From: Coprococcus sp. | Lineage (GTDB): Bacteria; Bacillota; Clostridia; Lachnospirales; Lachnospiraceae | DNA length: 9,811 bases | Assembly: GCA_016297495.1 (NCBI GenBank) | Contig: JAEDGN010000074.1 | Span: 1 to 9,811 of the forward strand | Direction of reading: 5' to 3' | In this document: positions 1 to 8,290 of the stretch, one piece after another | How the letters are laid out: each line of letters starts with the position of its first letter | How positions within the stretch are numbered: position 1 is the stretch's first letter | Made by a program: the position numbers and the translations under genes | The notes under the pieces: generated by a model | The model's input: the letters and a program-made list of their open reading frames with translations, nothing else | Told to the model about the DNA's origin: nothing | Database searches by the model: none

Positions 1-728
1 TTCCGCTGGCCATGGCGACAGCGCTTGGTCTGGCAGTTGTGCCTGGAATATCCACCGCGATGATCAATGGCAACAGGGAAGATATTCATCAGAAGATTGC
101 CATGACAGTGAAGTTCTGTATGATCATCGCCATTCCTGCTGCCGTGGGGCTGTCTGTTCTCGGCGGTCCGATCATGCAGCTGCTTTTTAATGACTCATCA
201 GCTTTGACAAAGAATCTGATGACTATCGGTACGCCGTATCTGTTATTTTATTCATTATCGACAGTAACTGTGGGTGCCCTTCAGGGTATTGATAAAATGA
301 AGACGCCGATCGTCAATGCTGCCATCGCACTTGGAATCCATGTGGTGTTTATTGTGATCCTTCTGAAGTTCTGCAATATGAACATTTATGCTATTTTATA
401 CAGTAATATTCTGTTCGGATTTTTAATGTGCCTTCTGAATCAGCTGGCTCTGAAACATTATATCGGTTATGAGCAGGAGGCCAGACAGACTTTTGTTATC
501 CCTGCGGCAGCTTCGGCTGTTATGGGTGTTGTTACATATTTTGTGTATAAGGGAATCTATTTTATGATTCATATCAATGCCATTGCAACGCTTATTTCCA
601 TCATCGTTGCTGTCTGTGTATATGCTGTTGTTCTGCTGATACTTCACGGACTGACAGAAGAGGAATTGTATTCATTCCCGAAGGGAACGATGATTATCAG
701 ATATTTACGTCGTTTTCACCTGCTGTAA
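1..728 (+). CDS. MurJ/SpoVB/YtgP-type lipid flippase, C-terminal part (5' truncated by window edge)
   Basis: The reading frame is open from the first full codon at position 3 (Pro-Leu-Ala before the first visible Met at 12), so the gene begins upstream and about 242 C-terminal residues are present. Most of the chain is hydrophobic, with about six likely membrane helices separated by short loops. The Ala/Leu/Val-rich stretch ending in VVPGIS, and the tail LTEEELYSFPKG followed by a basic, leucine-ending C-terminus, are typical of the Firmicutes SpoVB/YtgP branch of the MOP (MATE-like) flippase superfamily. Members move lipid-linked cell-wall or polysaccharide precursors across the membrane; SpoVB acts in spore cortex formation. 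I cannot tell a sporulation SpoVB from a vegetative YtgP/MurJ with half a protein. The gene ends 12 nt before the next start, and its stop codon is part of that gene's ribosome binding site, so cotranscription is likely. Confidence 0.82.
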   Translation, partial: PLAMATALGLAVVPGISTAMINGNREDIHQKIAMTVKFCMIIAIPAAVGLSVLGGPIMQLLFNDSSALTKNLMTIGTPYLLFYSLSTVTVGALQGIDKMKTPIVNAAIALGIHVVFIVILLKFCNMNIYAILYSNILFGFLMCLLNQLALKHYIGYEQEARQTFVIPAAASAVMGVVTYFVYKGIYFMIHINAIATLISIIVAVCVYAVVLLILHGLTEEELYSFPKGTMIIRYLRRFHLL

Positions 729-740
729 GGAGAAAATGTT

Positions 741-2003
741 ATGATTTATGATGTTTGCGTGATTGGTGGAGGTGCTTCCGGACTGGCTGCCGCTGTGGCA
801 GCCGGGAGGGAGGGCGCCTCGGTTTTGATTCTGGAGAGAATGGATAAAACAGGAAAAAAGATTCTGGCCACAGGCAACGGCAAATGTAATCTGACCAATG
901 ACAGGATTGTGCGGGGACGTATACCTGCCGGGGCTTACCGGTGCAGACAGCGGAATTTCCCGTTTCAGGTGCTGAATGCATTTGATTCCGGTGATACGCT
1001 GTCATTTTTTGAATCCATGGGACTTTATACAAAAAACAGAGATGAATACAGATATCCTCTGTCCGAGCAGGCGTCATCTGTCAGTGATGCACTGAAATGG
1101 GAACTGGCAGAGAGAAAGACGGATGTTATGACCGGGGAAGAAGTACGATCTGTCCAGATCGTGAAAAATGGATCTGATCAGCGCTGTTTTCTGATTCAAA
1201 CTGACAGGGCTGTTTACAGGAGCCGGAGACTGATCATGGCAGCAGGCGGGAGATCTGCCGAAAAGCTTGGCAGCAACGGCTCCGGCTATGAACTCTGCCG
1301 GAAGCTGGGACACAGGGTCCTGCCGACGGTTCCTGCACTTTGCGCGCTCCACTGCCGGGAAAAATATTTCAAAGAGCTGGCCGGCATCCGGCTGCAGGGC
1401 AGGATACAGCTGCTGATCGACGGCAGGATGGCAGCGGAAGACCGGGGAGAGCTTCAGCTGACGGCCTATGGTATCTCCGGGATTCCCGTCTTTCAGGTCA
1501 GCAGGTATGGTGCCTATGGTCTTTTGGAACACAGGGATGTGCGGGCTGTCCTTGATTTGATGCCTGATCTGGATCGGGAAACACTGTATGACCGTCTGAG
1601 GTTTCAGGCAAAACAGCACAGTGGATGGAATATGGGAATGCTGCTGTCAGGTATGATGAACAGAAAGCTGGCTGCATGCCTTCTGAAGATCTGCGGGATA
1701 GACAGCGCCTGCACCGGCAGACAGATGGATGAAAAGCTTTTGAAAGCACTGGTGTCACGGATCAAGCATCTGGAAGTTCATATTACGGATACCAATGGCT
1801 TTGAACAGTCTCAGGTGACGGCCGGCGGTGTGGATACCAGAGAGATCAATGTACACAATATGTCCTCAAAGAAGGTGAGAGGACTTTATATTATCGGAGA
1901 GCTGCTGGATGTGGATGGCATCTGCGGCGGGTATAATCTGCAGTGGGCATGGACCACAGGCATACTGGCCGGGACCGATGCCGGAAGGAGTCATGATGAT
2001 TAA
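741..2003 (+). CDS. HI0933/BaiN-like FAD-dependent oxidoreductase
   Basis: This is a 420-residue cytoplasmic flavoprotein of the HI0933-like family (also labelled BaiN, YhiN or 'aminoacetone oxidase family'). The N-terminal dinucleotide fold has GGGASG at residues 9-14. The family signature GNGKCNLTN is at 45-53, AAGGRS at about 167-172, and the C-terminal FAD-contacting block at about 361-401 contains AGGVD, GELLDVDG and GGYNLQ. The length is normal for the family. The start at 741 has AAGGAG (727-732) eight bases upstream, overlapping the preceding stop. The true substrate is unknown for most members. One clostridial homologue was proposed to act in bile-acid 7-dehydroxylation, but no bile-acid genes are seen here, so that role should not be transferred. 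The 3' end overlaps the next gene, also a flavoprotein, which suggests translational coupling. Confidence 0.88.
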   Translation: MIYDVCVIGGGASGLAAAVAAGREGASVLILERMDKTGKKILATGNGKCNLTNDRIVRGRIPAGAYRCRQRNFPFQVLNAFDSGDTLSFFESMGLYTKNRDEYRYPLSEQASSVSDALKWELAERKTDVMTGEEVRSVQIVKNGSDQRCFLIQTDRAVYRSRRLIMAAGGRSAEKLGSNGSGYELCRKLGHRVLPTVPALCALHCREKYFKELAGIRLQGRIQLLIDGRMAAEDRGELQLTAYGISGIPVFQVSRYGAYGLLEHRDVRAVLDLMPDLDRETLYDRLRFQAKQHSGWNMGMLLSGMMNRKLAACLLKICGIDSACTGRQMDEKLLKALVSRIKHLEVHITDTNGFEQSQVTAGGVDTREINVHNMSSKKVRGLYIIGELLDVDGICGGYNLQWAWTTGILAGTDAGRSHDD

Positions 2004-3606
2004 GGTGAATCAGATCAAAGTACCTGTTGATCATAGCGAAGAGGAGCTGCGTCAGGCTATTCTTAAAAAGCTTCGTATTGCGCCGGGAGATCTGCTGGGT
2101 TATCAGATACTCAGACAGTCCCTGGATGCCAGAAAGTCGGGGCGGGGCGGTCACGCCGGAGAGATTCTGTACCAGTATGCGGTGGCGGCTGATATCAGGA
2201 ATGAGAAGGCTTATCTGAGGAAGCATCATCACACGGATATGACAGTTTATAAGCCGAATATCTATCAGATGCCTGTCAAAGCAGAAAAAGTGCCGGATAT
2301 TCCGCCCGTTATTATCGGAAGCGGACCGGCAGGATTGTTCTGTGGCCTGATGCTGGCAAGACAGGGCTATCATCCTGTCATACTTGAGAGGGGCAGTGAT
2401 GTCCGTACCCGCATGGAGAAGGTTTCCAGGTTCTGGGAGACGGGCGTTCTAGATACAGAATGTAACGTGCAGTTTGGTGAGGGCGGCGCAGGAACTTTTT
2501 CTGACGGCAAGCTGAATACCCTTGTGAAGGATCCGTCAGGCCGACATCAGAAGGTGCTGGAGATTTTTGTGGAGGCGGGGGCACCGGAGGAGATACTTTA
2601 TGTGCAGAAGCCCCATATAGGAACAGATCTGCTTGTCAGGATCGTGGAAAATATCAGAAATGAAATTATCCGTCTTGGGGGAAAGATTCTTTTTGATTCT
2701 AAGGTGACGGATTTTGTCATTGACCGGAGGGGAAAACTGACCGGTCTGGAAATTAATCATGACCGGGTGATGCCCGTAAACTGTGCGGTGCTGGCTATTG
2801 GTCACAGTGCCAGAGATACCTTTGAAAAGTTATATGAACGGCAGATAGCCATGGAACAGAAGGCATTTGCCATTGGTGTCCGGATCGAACATCCTCAGGC
2901 TATGATCGATGAATCACAGTACGGAGAGGCGGCTGCGGGGCTTCCTGCAGCCAGTTATAAGCTGACTTACCGGACGGAGAAGGGACGGCATGTCTACACT
3001 TTCTGCATGTGTCCGGGCGGATATGTGGTTAATGCATCTTCCGAGGCAGGTATGAGCGCTGTCAATGGTATGAGCAACAGGAAGAGGGACGGTATGAATG
3101 CCAACAGTGCAGTTATCGTCAATGTGACACCGGAGGATTTTGGCAGTGAGCATCCTCTGGCCGGTGTGGCATTCCAGAGAAAATGGGAACGGATGGCCTG
3201 GGAAGAGGGTAAAGGTCTGATACCGGTTCAGCTTTTCGGTGATTTTTGTGAGAAAAGAAAATCGGGTTCTTTTGGAGAAATACTTCCTGAGCATAAGGGC
3301 GGTTATGTCTTTGGCAACCTCTGGCACTGCCTGCCGGAATATGTCTGTGAGAGCCTTTCAGAAGGAATAGAAGCTTTTGGCAGAAAAATCAGAGGCTATG
3401 ACAGAAAAGATGCTGTTTTATCAGGCGTTGAGACCCGGACATCTTCACCGCTGCGCATACCGCGCAATGAATGTTTTGAGAGCAATATTGCCGGACTTTA
3501 CCCATGTGGGGAAGGAGCAGGATATGCCGGCGGCATTACCAGTGCGGCCATGGATGGCCTGCGCGTGGCCGAGGCTGTGGCCGAAGCCTTTCAAAGCAAA
3601 GAATGA
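1993..3606 (+). CDS. COG2509-type FAD-dependent dehydrogenase
   Basis: This flavoprotein of about 536 residues belongs to the uncharacterised 'NAD(FAD)-utilising dehydrogenase' family common in Clostridia. Numbered from the Met at 1996, residues 1-100 form the family's N-terminal domain, including the conserved SLDARK patch near 42-47. A Rossmann GSGPAG is at 108-113. FGEGGAGTFSDGKL follows the first FAD-binding part, and PCGEGAGYAGG near 503-513 is the C-terminal FAD-binding motif. There are two adjacent in-frame ATGs, at 1993 and 1996. GGAAGGAG (1983-1990) is only 2 nt from the first and 5 nt from the second, so 1996 is at least as likely. The start lies inside the end of the upstream oxidoreductase (8-11 nt overlap). 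No signal peptide or membrane helix is seen. The reaction catalysed is not known; the fold and cofactor are secure, a specific function is not. Confidence 0.88.
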   Translation: MMIKVNQIKVPVDHSEEELRQAILKKLRIAPGDLLGYQILRQSLDARKSGRGGHAGEILYQYAVAADIRNEKAYLRKHHHTDMTVYKPNIYQMPVKAEKVPDIPPVIIGSGPAGLFCGLMLARQGYHPVILERGSDVRTRMEKVSRFWETGVLDTECNVQFGEGGAGTFSDGKLNTLVKDPSGRHQKVLEIFVEAGAPEEILYVQKPHIGTDLLVRIVENIRNEIIRLGGKILFDSKVTDFVIDRRGKLTGLEINHDRVMPVNCAVLAIGHSARDTFEKLYERQIAMEQKAFAIGVRIEHPQAMIDESQYGEAAAGLPAASYKLTYRTEKGRHVYTFCMCPGGYVVNASSEAGMSAVNGMSNRKRDGMNANSAVIVNVTPEDFGSEHPLAGVAFQRKWERMAWEEGKGLIPVQLFGDFCEKRKSGSFGEILPEHKGGYVFGNLWHCLPEYVCESLSEGIEAFGRKIRGYDRKDAVLSGVETRTSSPLRIPRNECFESNIAGLYPCGEGAGYAGGITSAAMDGLRVAEAVAEAFQSKE

Positions 3607-3618
3607 TCATGGGTATAC

Positions 3619-3624
3619 AGGAGG
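3619..3624 (+). promoter_or_regulatory. Ribosome binding site that fixes the proB start
   Basis: AGGAGG lies 5 nt before the ATG at 3630. Two upstream in-frame ATGs exist. The one at 3504 lies deep inside the preceding flavoprotein gene, and the one at 3609 sits upstream of this Shine-Dalgarno sequence and could not use it. The site therefore favours 3630 and a 299-residue ProB. Confidence 0.8.
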
Positions 3625-3629
3625 AAGAT

Positions 3630-4529
3630 ATGCTGATTACAAATAAATACTACAGACAGAATCTGAAAAATAAAAAGCGTATTGTTATTAAGGTTGGTTC
3701 GTCATCCCTCGTGCATCCGGAGACGGGTGAGACGGATCTGCTGAAGCTTGAGCAGCTGGTAAGAGTTCTCTGCGATCTGCGGAATCAGGGCAAGGAAGTG
3801 GTTCTTGTGTCATCGGGAGCCATTGGCGTCGGCCGGAAAGCGCTGGGATTTGAGAAACGTCCCGAGGATATTGCCCAGAAACAGGCATGTGCATCTGTGG
3901 GACAGGGCATACTGATGATGATCTATCAGAAGCTTTTCAACGAATACAGTCAGGTAGCGTCACAGATTCTTATGACCAAGCATACCATTGTAAGAGAAAA
4001 AAGCTATCAGAATGCCCGCAATACTTTCAATGAATTGCTGAAGCTGGGGGTCATTCCCATTGTGAATGAGAATGATACGGTATCGACCGATGAGATCGAA
4101 ATTGGTGATAATGATACCCTTTCGGCGGTGGTGGCGGCGATCACCAACGCGGATCTGCTCGTTTTGCTGTCAGATATAGACGGCCTTTATACGGATGATC
4201 CATCTCTTAATAAAGATGCATTATTTATCGAATGTGTGACGGCCATCGATGATTCGCTTTACGGAATCGCGAAAGGTGCAGGCAGTCAGTACGGAACCGG
4301 CGGTATGAAGACGAAGATCGACGCGGCCCGTATTGCCAATGATGCGGGATGCGATATGATTATTGCCAATGGCCGTGATTTTCATATTATTGACGAACTG
4401 ATAAAGGGACAGGAAAAAGGAACACTGTTTCTGGCCCATAAGAGTGATACCTTTAATATTCTGGACTATATTGAGCCGGAGATCATCATAAACGGAGGCA
4501 AAGAAGAATTACATGATTACAGAAGCTGA
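3630..4529 (+). CDS. proB: Glutamate 5-kinase, PUA-less form
   Basis: ProB phosphorylates the gamma-carboxyl of L-glutamate with ATP, the first step of proline synthesis, in the cytoplasm. The 299-residue chain shows the amino-acid-kinase fold throughout: KVGSS at 21-25, VSSGAIGVG at 60-68, VNENDTV at 145-151, GDND at 159-162, LLSDIDGLYT at 179-188 and GTGGMKTK at 222-229. After the usual end of the kinase domain (GTLFLA, about 264-269) only a tail of about 30 residues remains. The roughly 90-residue C-terminal PUA domain of the E. coli type (367 residues) is therefore absent, as in many Firmicutes. Proline feedback inhibition maps to the kinase domain in the family, so control by proline is still plausible. 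The gene starts 23 nt after the upstream flavoprotein and its last 17 nt overlap the DUF896 gene. Its partner proA lies two genes downstream. Confidence 0.95.
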   Translation: MLITNKYYRQNLKNKKRIVIKVGSSSLVHPETGETDLLKLEQLVRVLCDLRNQGKEVVLVSSGAIGVGRKALGFEKRPEDIAQKQACASVGQGILMMIYQKLFNEYSQVASQILMTKHTIVREKSYQNARNTFNELLKLGVIPIVNENDTVSTDEIEIGDNDTLSAVVAAITNADLLVLLSDIDGLYTDDPSLNKDALFIECVTAIDDSLYGIAKGAGSQYGTGGMKTKIDAARIANDAGCDMIIANGRDFHIIDELIKGQEKGTLFLAHKSDTFNILDYIEPEIIINGGKEELHDYRS

Positions 4530-4755
4530 TATTGCAAGAATCAATGCATTATACCATAAAATGAAAACAGTGGGTCTGACCCCGGAAGAGAAGGAGGAGC
4601 AGGCAAGGCTCCGCGGCGCTTATGTTGCGGCTGTCCGCGCCAATATGCGCAGTCAGCTGGACAATATTGATATTAAAAATCCTGACGGCAGCGTGGAAGC
4701 ATTAAAAGACAGAGCAAAAAAAGCCGGTGTTAAAAACAAAAAGTATGTACACTGA
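4513..4755 (+). CDS. DUF896 (YnzC-like) small protein
   Basis: This 80-residue, charged, helix-rich cytoplasmic protein matches the DUF896/YnzC family. The recognisable core is an N-terminal helical hairpin with the pattern IARINALYHKMK (about 7-18), GLTPEEKEEQARLR (about 21-34), then YVAAVRANMRSQLDNI (about 37-52). The rest is a Lys-rich, probably flexible tail. B. subtilis YnzC is encoded next to an SOS-regulated locus, but no biochemical activity is established for the family, and I assign none. The start at 4513 overlaps proB by 17 nt. The best Shine-Dalgarno match, GGAGG (4494-4498), is 14 nt away, further than usual, with weaker AAGAAG (4501-4506) nearer, so translation probably relies partly on ribosomes finishing proB. 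The 3' end overlaps the cyclo-ligase start by 11 nt. Confidence 0.88.
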   Translation: MITEADIARINALYHKMKTVGLTPEEKEEQARLRGAYVAAVRANMRSQLDNIDIKNPDGSVEALKDRAKKAGVKNKKYVH

Positions 4756-5326
4756 TAAAACAGAACTGCGGAGGAACATGCTGAAGCTTCGCAGTTGTAT
4801 GGACGAACAGGAATACAGGATGTATGGTGAGGCCATTTTCCGGAGGGTAACGGCATTGCCGGAATACAGGCAGAGCCGAAATATTCTGTGTTATGCATCC
4901 TGCCGTAAAGAGGCGGATACCATGCGGATCATTGAGGCGGCCCTCCAAAGCGGCAGAACCGTTGCCCTTCCAAAGGTGACAGGGCCCATGGAGATGATGT
5001 TTCTGAGAATTCATTCTATGGATGATCTGCTGCCGGGATTTAGGGGGATACCGGAGCCTAAGGCCAGCTGCAGGGAAGAAATAGCCGAAGGACTGATGAT
5101 TGTACCCGGGACAGCCTTTGACAGACAGATGCACCGTATGGGTTACGGCGGCGGTTACTATGATACCTGGCTTGACAGACACGGGACATCAGTGACAGCC
5201 TGCGCACTGGCCTATGATTTTCAGATGCTGCAGGATGTACCCTGTGAGCCCCATGACAGATTCATGGATCTTATAGTTACACCTACGATGACATTCAGGA
5301 GAGGAGATAGGGAAGATGACAATTGA
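4745..5326 (+). CDS. 5-formyltetrahydrofolate cyclo-ligase (5-FCL / MTHFS)
   Basis: The enzyme uses ATP to convert 5-formyltetrahydrofolate to 5,10-methenyltetrahydrofolate, recovering a folate storage or inhibitor form for one-carbon metabolism (cytoplasm; known elsewhere as YgfA, Fau or YqgN). The 193-residue length is typical. Visible family features are the N-terminal basic helix with KTELRRNMLKLR (5-16), CRKEADT at 53-59, ALPKV at 74-78, VPGTAFD at 120-126, the glycine-rich RMGYGGGYYD at 131-140 that binds substrate and nucleotide, and a C-terminal PHDRFMDLIVTP (169-180). I chose the ATG at 4745. An in-frame GTG at 4727 would add six residues, but neither start has a clear Shine-Dalgarno sequence, so expression probably depends on reinitiation after the DUF896 stop (11-nt overlap). 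The 3' end overlaps proA by 11 nt. Confidence 0.93.
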   Translation: MYTDKTELRRNMLKLRSCMDEQEYRMYGEAIFRRVTALPEYRQSRNILCYASCRKEADTMRIIEAALQSGRTVALPKVTGPMEMMFLRIHSMDDLLPGFRGIPEPKASCREEIAEGLMIVPGTAFDRQMHRMGYGGGYYDTWLDRHGTSVTACALAYDFQMLQDVPCEPHDRFMDLIVTPTMTFRRGDREDDN

Positions 5327-6560
5327 AACTCTCGGCCTTAATGCCAAACAGGCCTCAAGGCTTATGAACAAAATGACAGCAACACAGAAGAATGCCTGTC
5401 TGAAGCAGGCGGCCCGGGCGCTGCTTGACCACTCAGAGGCAATCCTTGCGGCCAATGCCATCGATATACTGGCAGCCCGTGAGAAAAACATGCCGGAATC
5501 TCTGGTGGATCGTCTCGCTCTGACGGAGAGCCGTATTGAGAGTATGGCAGAAGGACTGACGCAGCTGATTGCCCTGGAGGATCCTATTGGAGAAATTGTC
5601 AGTTCCACCATTCGTCCAAATGGATTGGAAATCTGTAAAAAGCGGGTGCCGATCGGCGTAGTTGGTATCATTTATGAATCAAGGCCGAATGTAACGGCTG
5701 ATGCTTTCGGACTTTGTTTTAAGACCAATAATGCGGTCATTTTAAAAGGCGGCAGTGATGCTATTCATTCCAACCTTGCTATTGTAAAAGTACTGCGTCA
5801 GGCCATCGCCGACTGTGGCTGCTGCGAGGATGCCCTTCAGCTGGTGGAGGATACGAGCCGTGAGACGGCGAAAGCCATGATGAGGCTGAATCAGTATATT
5901 GATGTGCTCATACCAAGGGGTGGTGCGGGACTGATCCGCACAGTGGTGGAGAACAGTACAGTACCGGTTATAGAGACAGGAACAGGCAATTGTCATGTCT
6001 ATGTGGATGATTCTGCGGATATTGATATGGCCGTCAGTATCATTCTTAATGCCAAAACCCAGCGCACCGGTGTCTGCAATGCCTGTGAATCGCTGGTTAT
6101 CCACCGGGATATCATTGACCGGGCTCTTCCGGCTATTGCATCCGCCCTTCGGGAGAAGCACTGTGAACTGCGCGGTGACGAGGCGGCACTGGCGGTCGTC
6201 CCGGATATGAAGAAAGCATCGGAGGAAGACTGGGGAACAGAATATCTGGACCTTATTGCATCAGTGAAAACAGTGTCTTCCATTGATGAGGCTATCGAGC
6301 ATATCAATCGATATAATACGGGCCATTCTGAGGCGATTGTGACAAAAGATTATGATCATGCGCGAAAGTTTCTGGATGAGGTGGATGCAGCCGCTGTATA
6401 TGTCAATGCTTCCACCCGTTTTACGGATGGCTTTGAGTTCGGATTTGGTGCCGAGATCGGCATCAGTACCCAGAAGCTTCATGCCAGAGGCCCCATGGGG
6501 TTAAAAGAGCTGACGACAACAAAATATGTTATTTATGGCGATGGCCAGATACGTAAGTAA
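5316..6560 (+). CDS. proA: Glutamate-5-semialdehyde dehydrogenase (gamma-glutamyl phosphate reductase)
   Basis: ProA reduces gamma-glutamyl phosphate with NADPH to glutamate-5-semialdehyde, which cyclises spontaneously on the way to proline; it completes the step begun by ProB. The 414-residue length matches the family. Motifs include VPIGVVGIIYESRPNVTADA (111-130), KGGSDAIHSN (144-153), IPRGGAGLI (199-207), ETGTGNCHVYVD (220-231), and TGVCNACESL (251-260) with the catalytic cysteine expected at Cys254. The C-terminal block NASTRFTDGFEFGFGAEIGIST is at about 364-385. The start at 5316 has GGAG (5303-5306) nine bases upstream within a purine-rich run and overlaps the cyclo-ligase end. The unstable acyl-phosphate intermediate is thought to be channelled between ProB and ProA, so co-expression fits, although two genes are inserted between them. 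The oligoendopeptidase gene starts 24 nt downstream. Confidence 0.96.
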   Translation: MTIETLGLNAKQASRLMNKMTATQKNACLKQAARALLDHSEAILAANAIDILAAREKNMPESLVDRLALTESRIESMAEGLTQLIALEDPIGEIVSSTIRPNGLEICKKRVPIGVVGIIYESRPNVTADAFGLCFKTNNAVILKGGSDAIHSNLAIVKVLRQAIADCGCCEDALQLVEDTSRETAKAMMRLNQYIDVLIPRGGAGLIRTVVENSTVPVIETGTGNCHVYVDDSADIDMAVSIILNAKTQRTGVCNACESLVIHRDIIDRALPAIASALREKHCELRGDEAALAVVPDMKKASEEDWGTEYLDLIASVKTVSSIDEAIEHINRYNTGHSEAIVTKDYDHARKFLDEVDAAAVYVNASTRFTDGFEFGFGAEIGISTQKLHARGPMGLKELTTTKYVIYGDGQIRK

Positions 6561-6584
6561 TTTAATTGAAGGAGATAGAATGCA

Positions 6585-8288
6585 ATGAAATTTTCTGAGA
6601 TGGTATATGAGCGTCCGGATATGGAGACGCTGAAAGCACAACTGACAGACCTGATCGGCCGCCTGGAGAACGCAGACAGCTATGAAGCTGCCAGGGCAGT
6701 ATTTCTGGAAAAGGAAACGCTTGACAAGCATGTGATGACCATGGAAACACTGGCTGAGGTGCGTCATACGATCGATACGAGAGATGCTTTTTATGACAGT
6801 GAGGTAAAGTTCTGGGATGAGATGAGCCCTGTTCTGACAGAATATATGCAGAACTGGACAGCTGCCATGCTGAAAAGCGTCTTCCGTCCGCAGTTTGAGG
6901 CGGAATATGGCAATCTCATGTTCCTGAATGCCGAGATTGAACAGAAAACCTTTGATCCGGTGATCATTCCTGAGCTGCAGAAGGAAAATGAATTAAAGAC
7001 GGCCTATGATAAGCTGATCGCTTCCGCGCAGATTCCTTTTGAGGGGGGTGTCTATACGATTTCTCAGATGGCACCGTTTAAAAATGACGCTGACGATGCC
7101 AGAAGACAGGCGGCATGGATTGCGGAAGGGCAGTGGTATAAGGATCATCAGGAGGAGCTGGATGATCTGTATGACCAGCTGGTTCATGTACGCGATACAA
7201 TGGGAAGAAAGCTGGGCTACGATGGTTATACGGAACTGGGCTATTATCGGATGCAGCGTAATTGTTATACAAAGGAAGATATTGAAAAGTTCCGGACAGC
7301 AGTAGTGAAGTATCTTGTTCCGGTGGCTGACAGTATTTATAAAGAACAGGCAGCCCGTCTTGGCAAGGAATATCCGATGAGCTTTTCGGATAATGCGCTG
7401 CAGTTCCGGTCCGGCAATCCAAAACCGGTGGGGACAGCGGATGATATTCTGGCCCAGGGAAGGAAGTTTTATGATGAATTGTCACCGGAGACCAGTGAAT
7501 TCTTCAATATGATGCTTGATAACGAGCTGATGGATGTACTGTCTACGAAAGGAAAGGCAGGCGGCGGTTACTGCACCAGTATTCCGGATTATGAGGTGCC
7601 GTTTATTTTTGCCAATTTCAATGGCACGCAGCATGATGTGGAGGTTGTTACCCACGAGGCGGGCCATGCTTTTGCGGCATGGATGAACCGCACCCGTGTG
7701 CCGATGAGCTATGTATGGCCGGGTATGGAAGCCTGTGAGGTCCATTCCATGTCCATGGAATTTTTTGCATGGCCGTGGGCAGATGGTTTCTTCGGGGAGG
7801 ATACCCGGAAGTTCTATTACAGTCATCTGTCCGGTGCCCTGACATTCATACCATACGGGACCATGGTGGACCATTTCCAGCATATTGTTTATGAGAAACC
7901 GGATATGACACCGGGAGAAAGGCATAAGGTCTGGAAAGAACTTTCAGGTACCTACATGCCGTGGATGAAGATGGACGGTGAGATTCCGTTTTACAGTGAT
8001 GGTGAAGGATGGCAGCGTCAGCAGCATATTTATAACAGTCCGTTCTATTATATCGATTATTGTCTGGCGCAGACGGTGGCTCTGCAGTTCTGGGCAAAGC
8101 TTCAGAAAGACCAGGCGGATGCATGGGAGCATTATATGGCTTATACGAGACAGGGCGGAAGCCGTGTGTTCACGGAACTTCTGAAAAAAGCGGGACTGGA
8201 CAGTCCTTTTGAGGAAAGCTGTCTGAGGGAAGTATGTGAAACTGCCAAAAACTGGCTGACAGATTTTGATCTGACAGGAATTTGTTAG
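6585..8288 (+). CDS. M3-family zinc oligoendopeptidase
   Basis: This 567-residue metallopeptidase cleaves short peptides internally and is probably cytoplasmic, as there is no signal peptide. The catalytic zinc motif HEAGH is at 357-361 within VVTHEAGHAFAAW. The expected third zinc ligand is Glu385 in EVHSMSMEFF, 28 residues after the first histidine, the spacing normal for family M3. The preceding GGGYCTSIPDYEVPFIFANF (327-346) is also typical. The N-terminal 200 or so residues are the helical substrate-gating part. Overall it resembles the 'M3, not PepF' oligoendopeptidase subgroup rather than classical PepF, so I give no symbol. AAGGAG (6569-6574) is 10 nt before the chosen ATG; another ATG at 6580 is out of frame. 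The gene follows proA by 24 nt and precedes the membrane-protein gene by 2 nt. A link to peptide uptake through the downstream binding protein is possible but inferred. Confidence 0.93.
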   Translation: MKFSEMVYERPDMETLKAQLTDLIGRLENADSYEAARAVFLEKETLDKHVMTMETLAEVRHTIDTRDAFYDSEVKFWDEMSPVLTEYMQNWTAAMLKSVFRPQFEAEYGNLMFLNAEIEQKTFDPVIIPELQKENELKTAYDKLIASAQIPFEGGVYTISQMAPFKNDADDARRQAAWIAEGQWYKDHQEELDDLYDQLVHVRDTMGRKLGYDGYTELGYYRMQRNCYTKEDIEKFRTAVVKYLVPVADSIYKEQAARLGKEYPMSFSDNALQFRSGNPKPVGTADDILAQGRKFYDELSPETSEFFNMMLDNELMDVLSTKGKAGGGYCTSIPDYEVPFIFANFNGTQHDVEVVTHEAGHAFAAWMNRTRVPMSYVWPGMEACEVHSMSMEFFAWPWADGFFGEDTRKFYYSHLSGALTFIPYGTMVDHFQHIVYEKPDMTPGERHKVWKELSGTYMPWMKMDGEIPFYSDGEGWQRQQHIYNSPFYYIDYCLAQTVALQFWAKLQKDQADAWEHYMAYTRQGGSRVFTELLKKAGLDSPFEESCLREVCETAKNWLTDFDLTGIC

Positions 8289-8290
8289 GT

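Noticed and set aside
741..2003. Bile-acid 7-dehydroxylation role (BaiN) for the first flavoprotein
   Set aside because: The family name is often transferred automatically. No other bile-acid genes are nearby and the context is housekeeping, so only family-level assignment is supported.
3504..3629. Longer N-terminus for ProB starting at 3504 or 3609
   Set aside because: The extra residues from 3504 overlap the upstream gene heavily and do not resemble ProB. The strong AGGAGG at 3619-3624 serves only the ATG at 3630.
6588..6602. CodY-box-like sequence at the peptidase start (AATTTTCTGAGATGG)
   Set aside because: It matches only about 11 of 15 positions, lies inside the coding start within an operon, and no second box is seen. 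Chance similarity is more likely.
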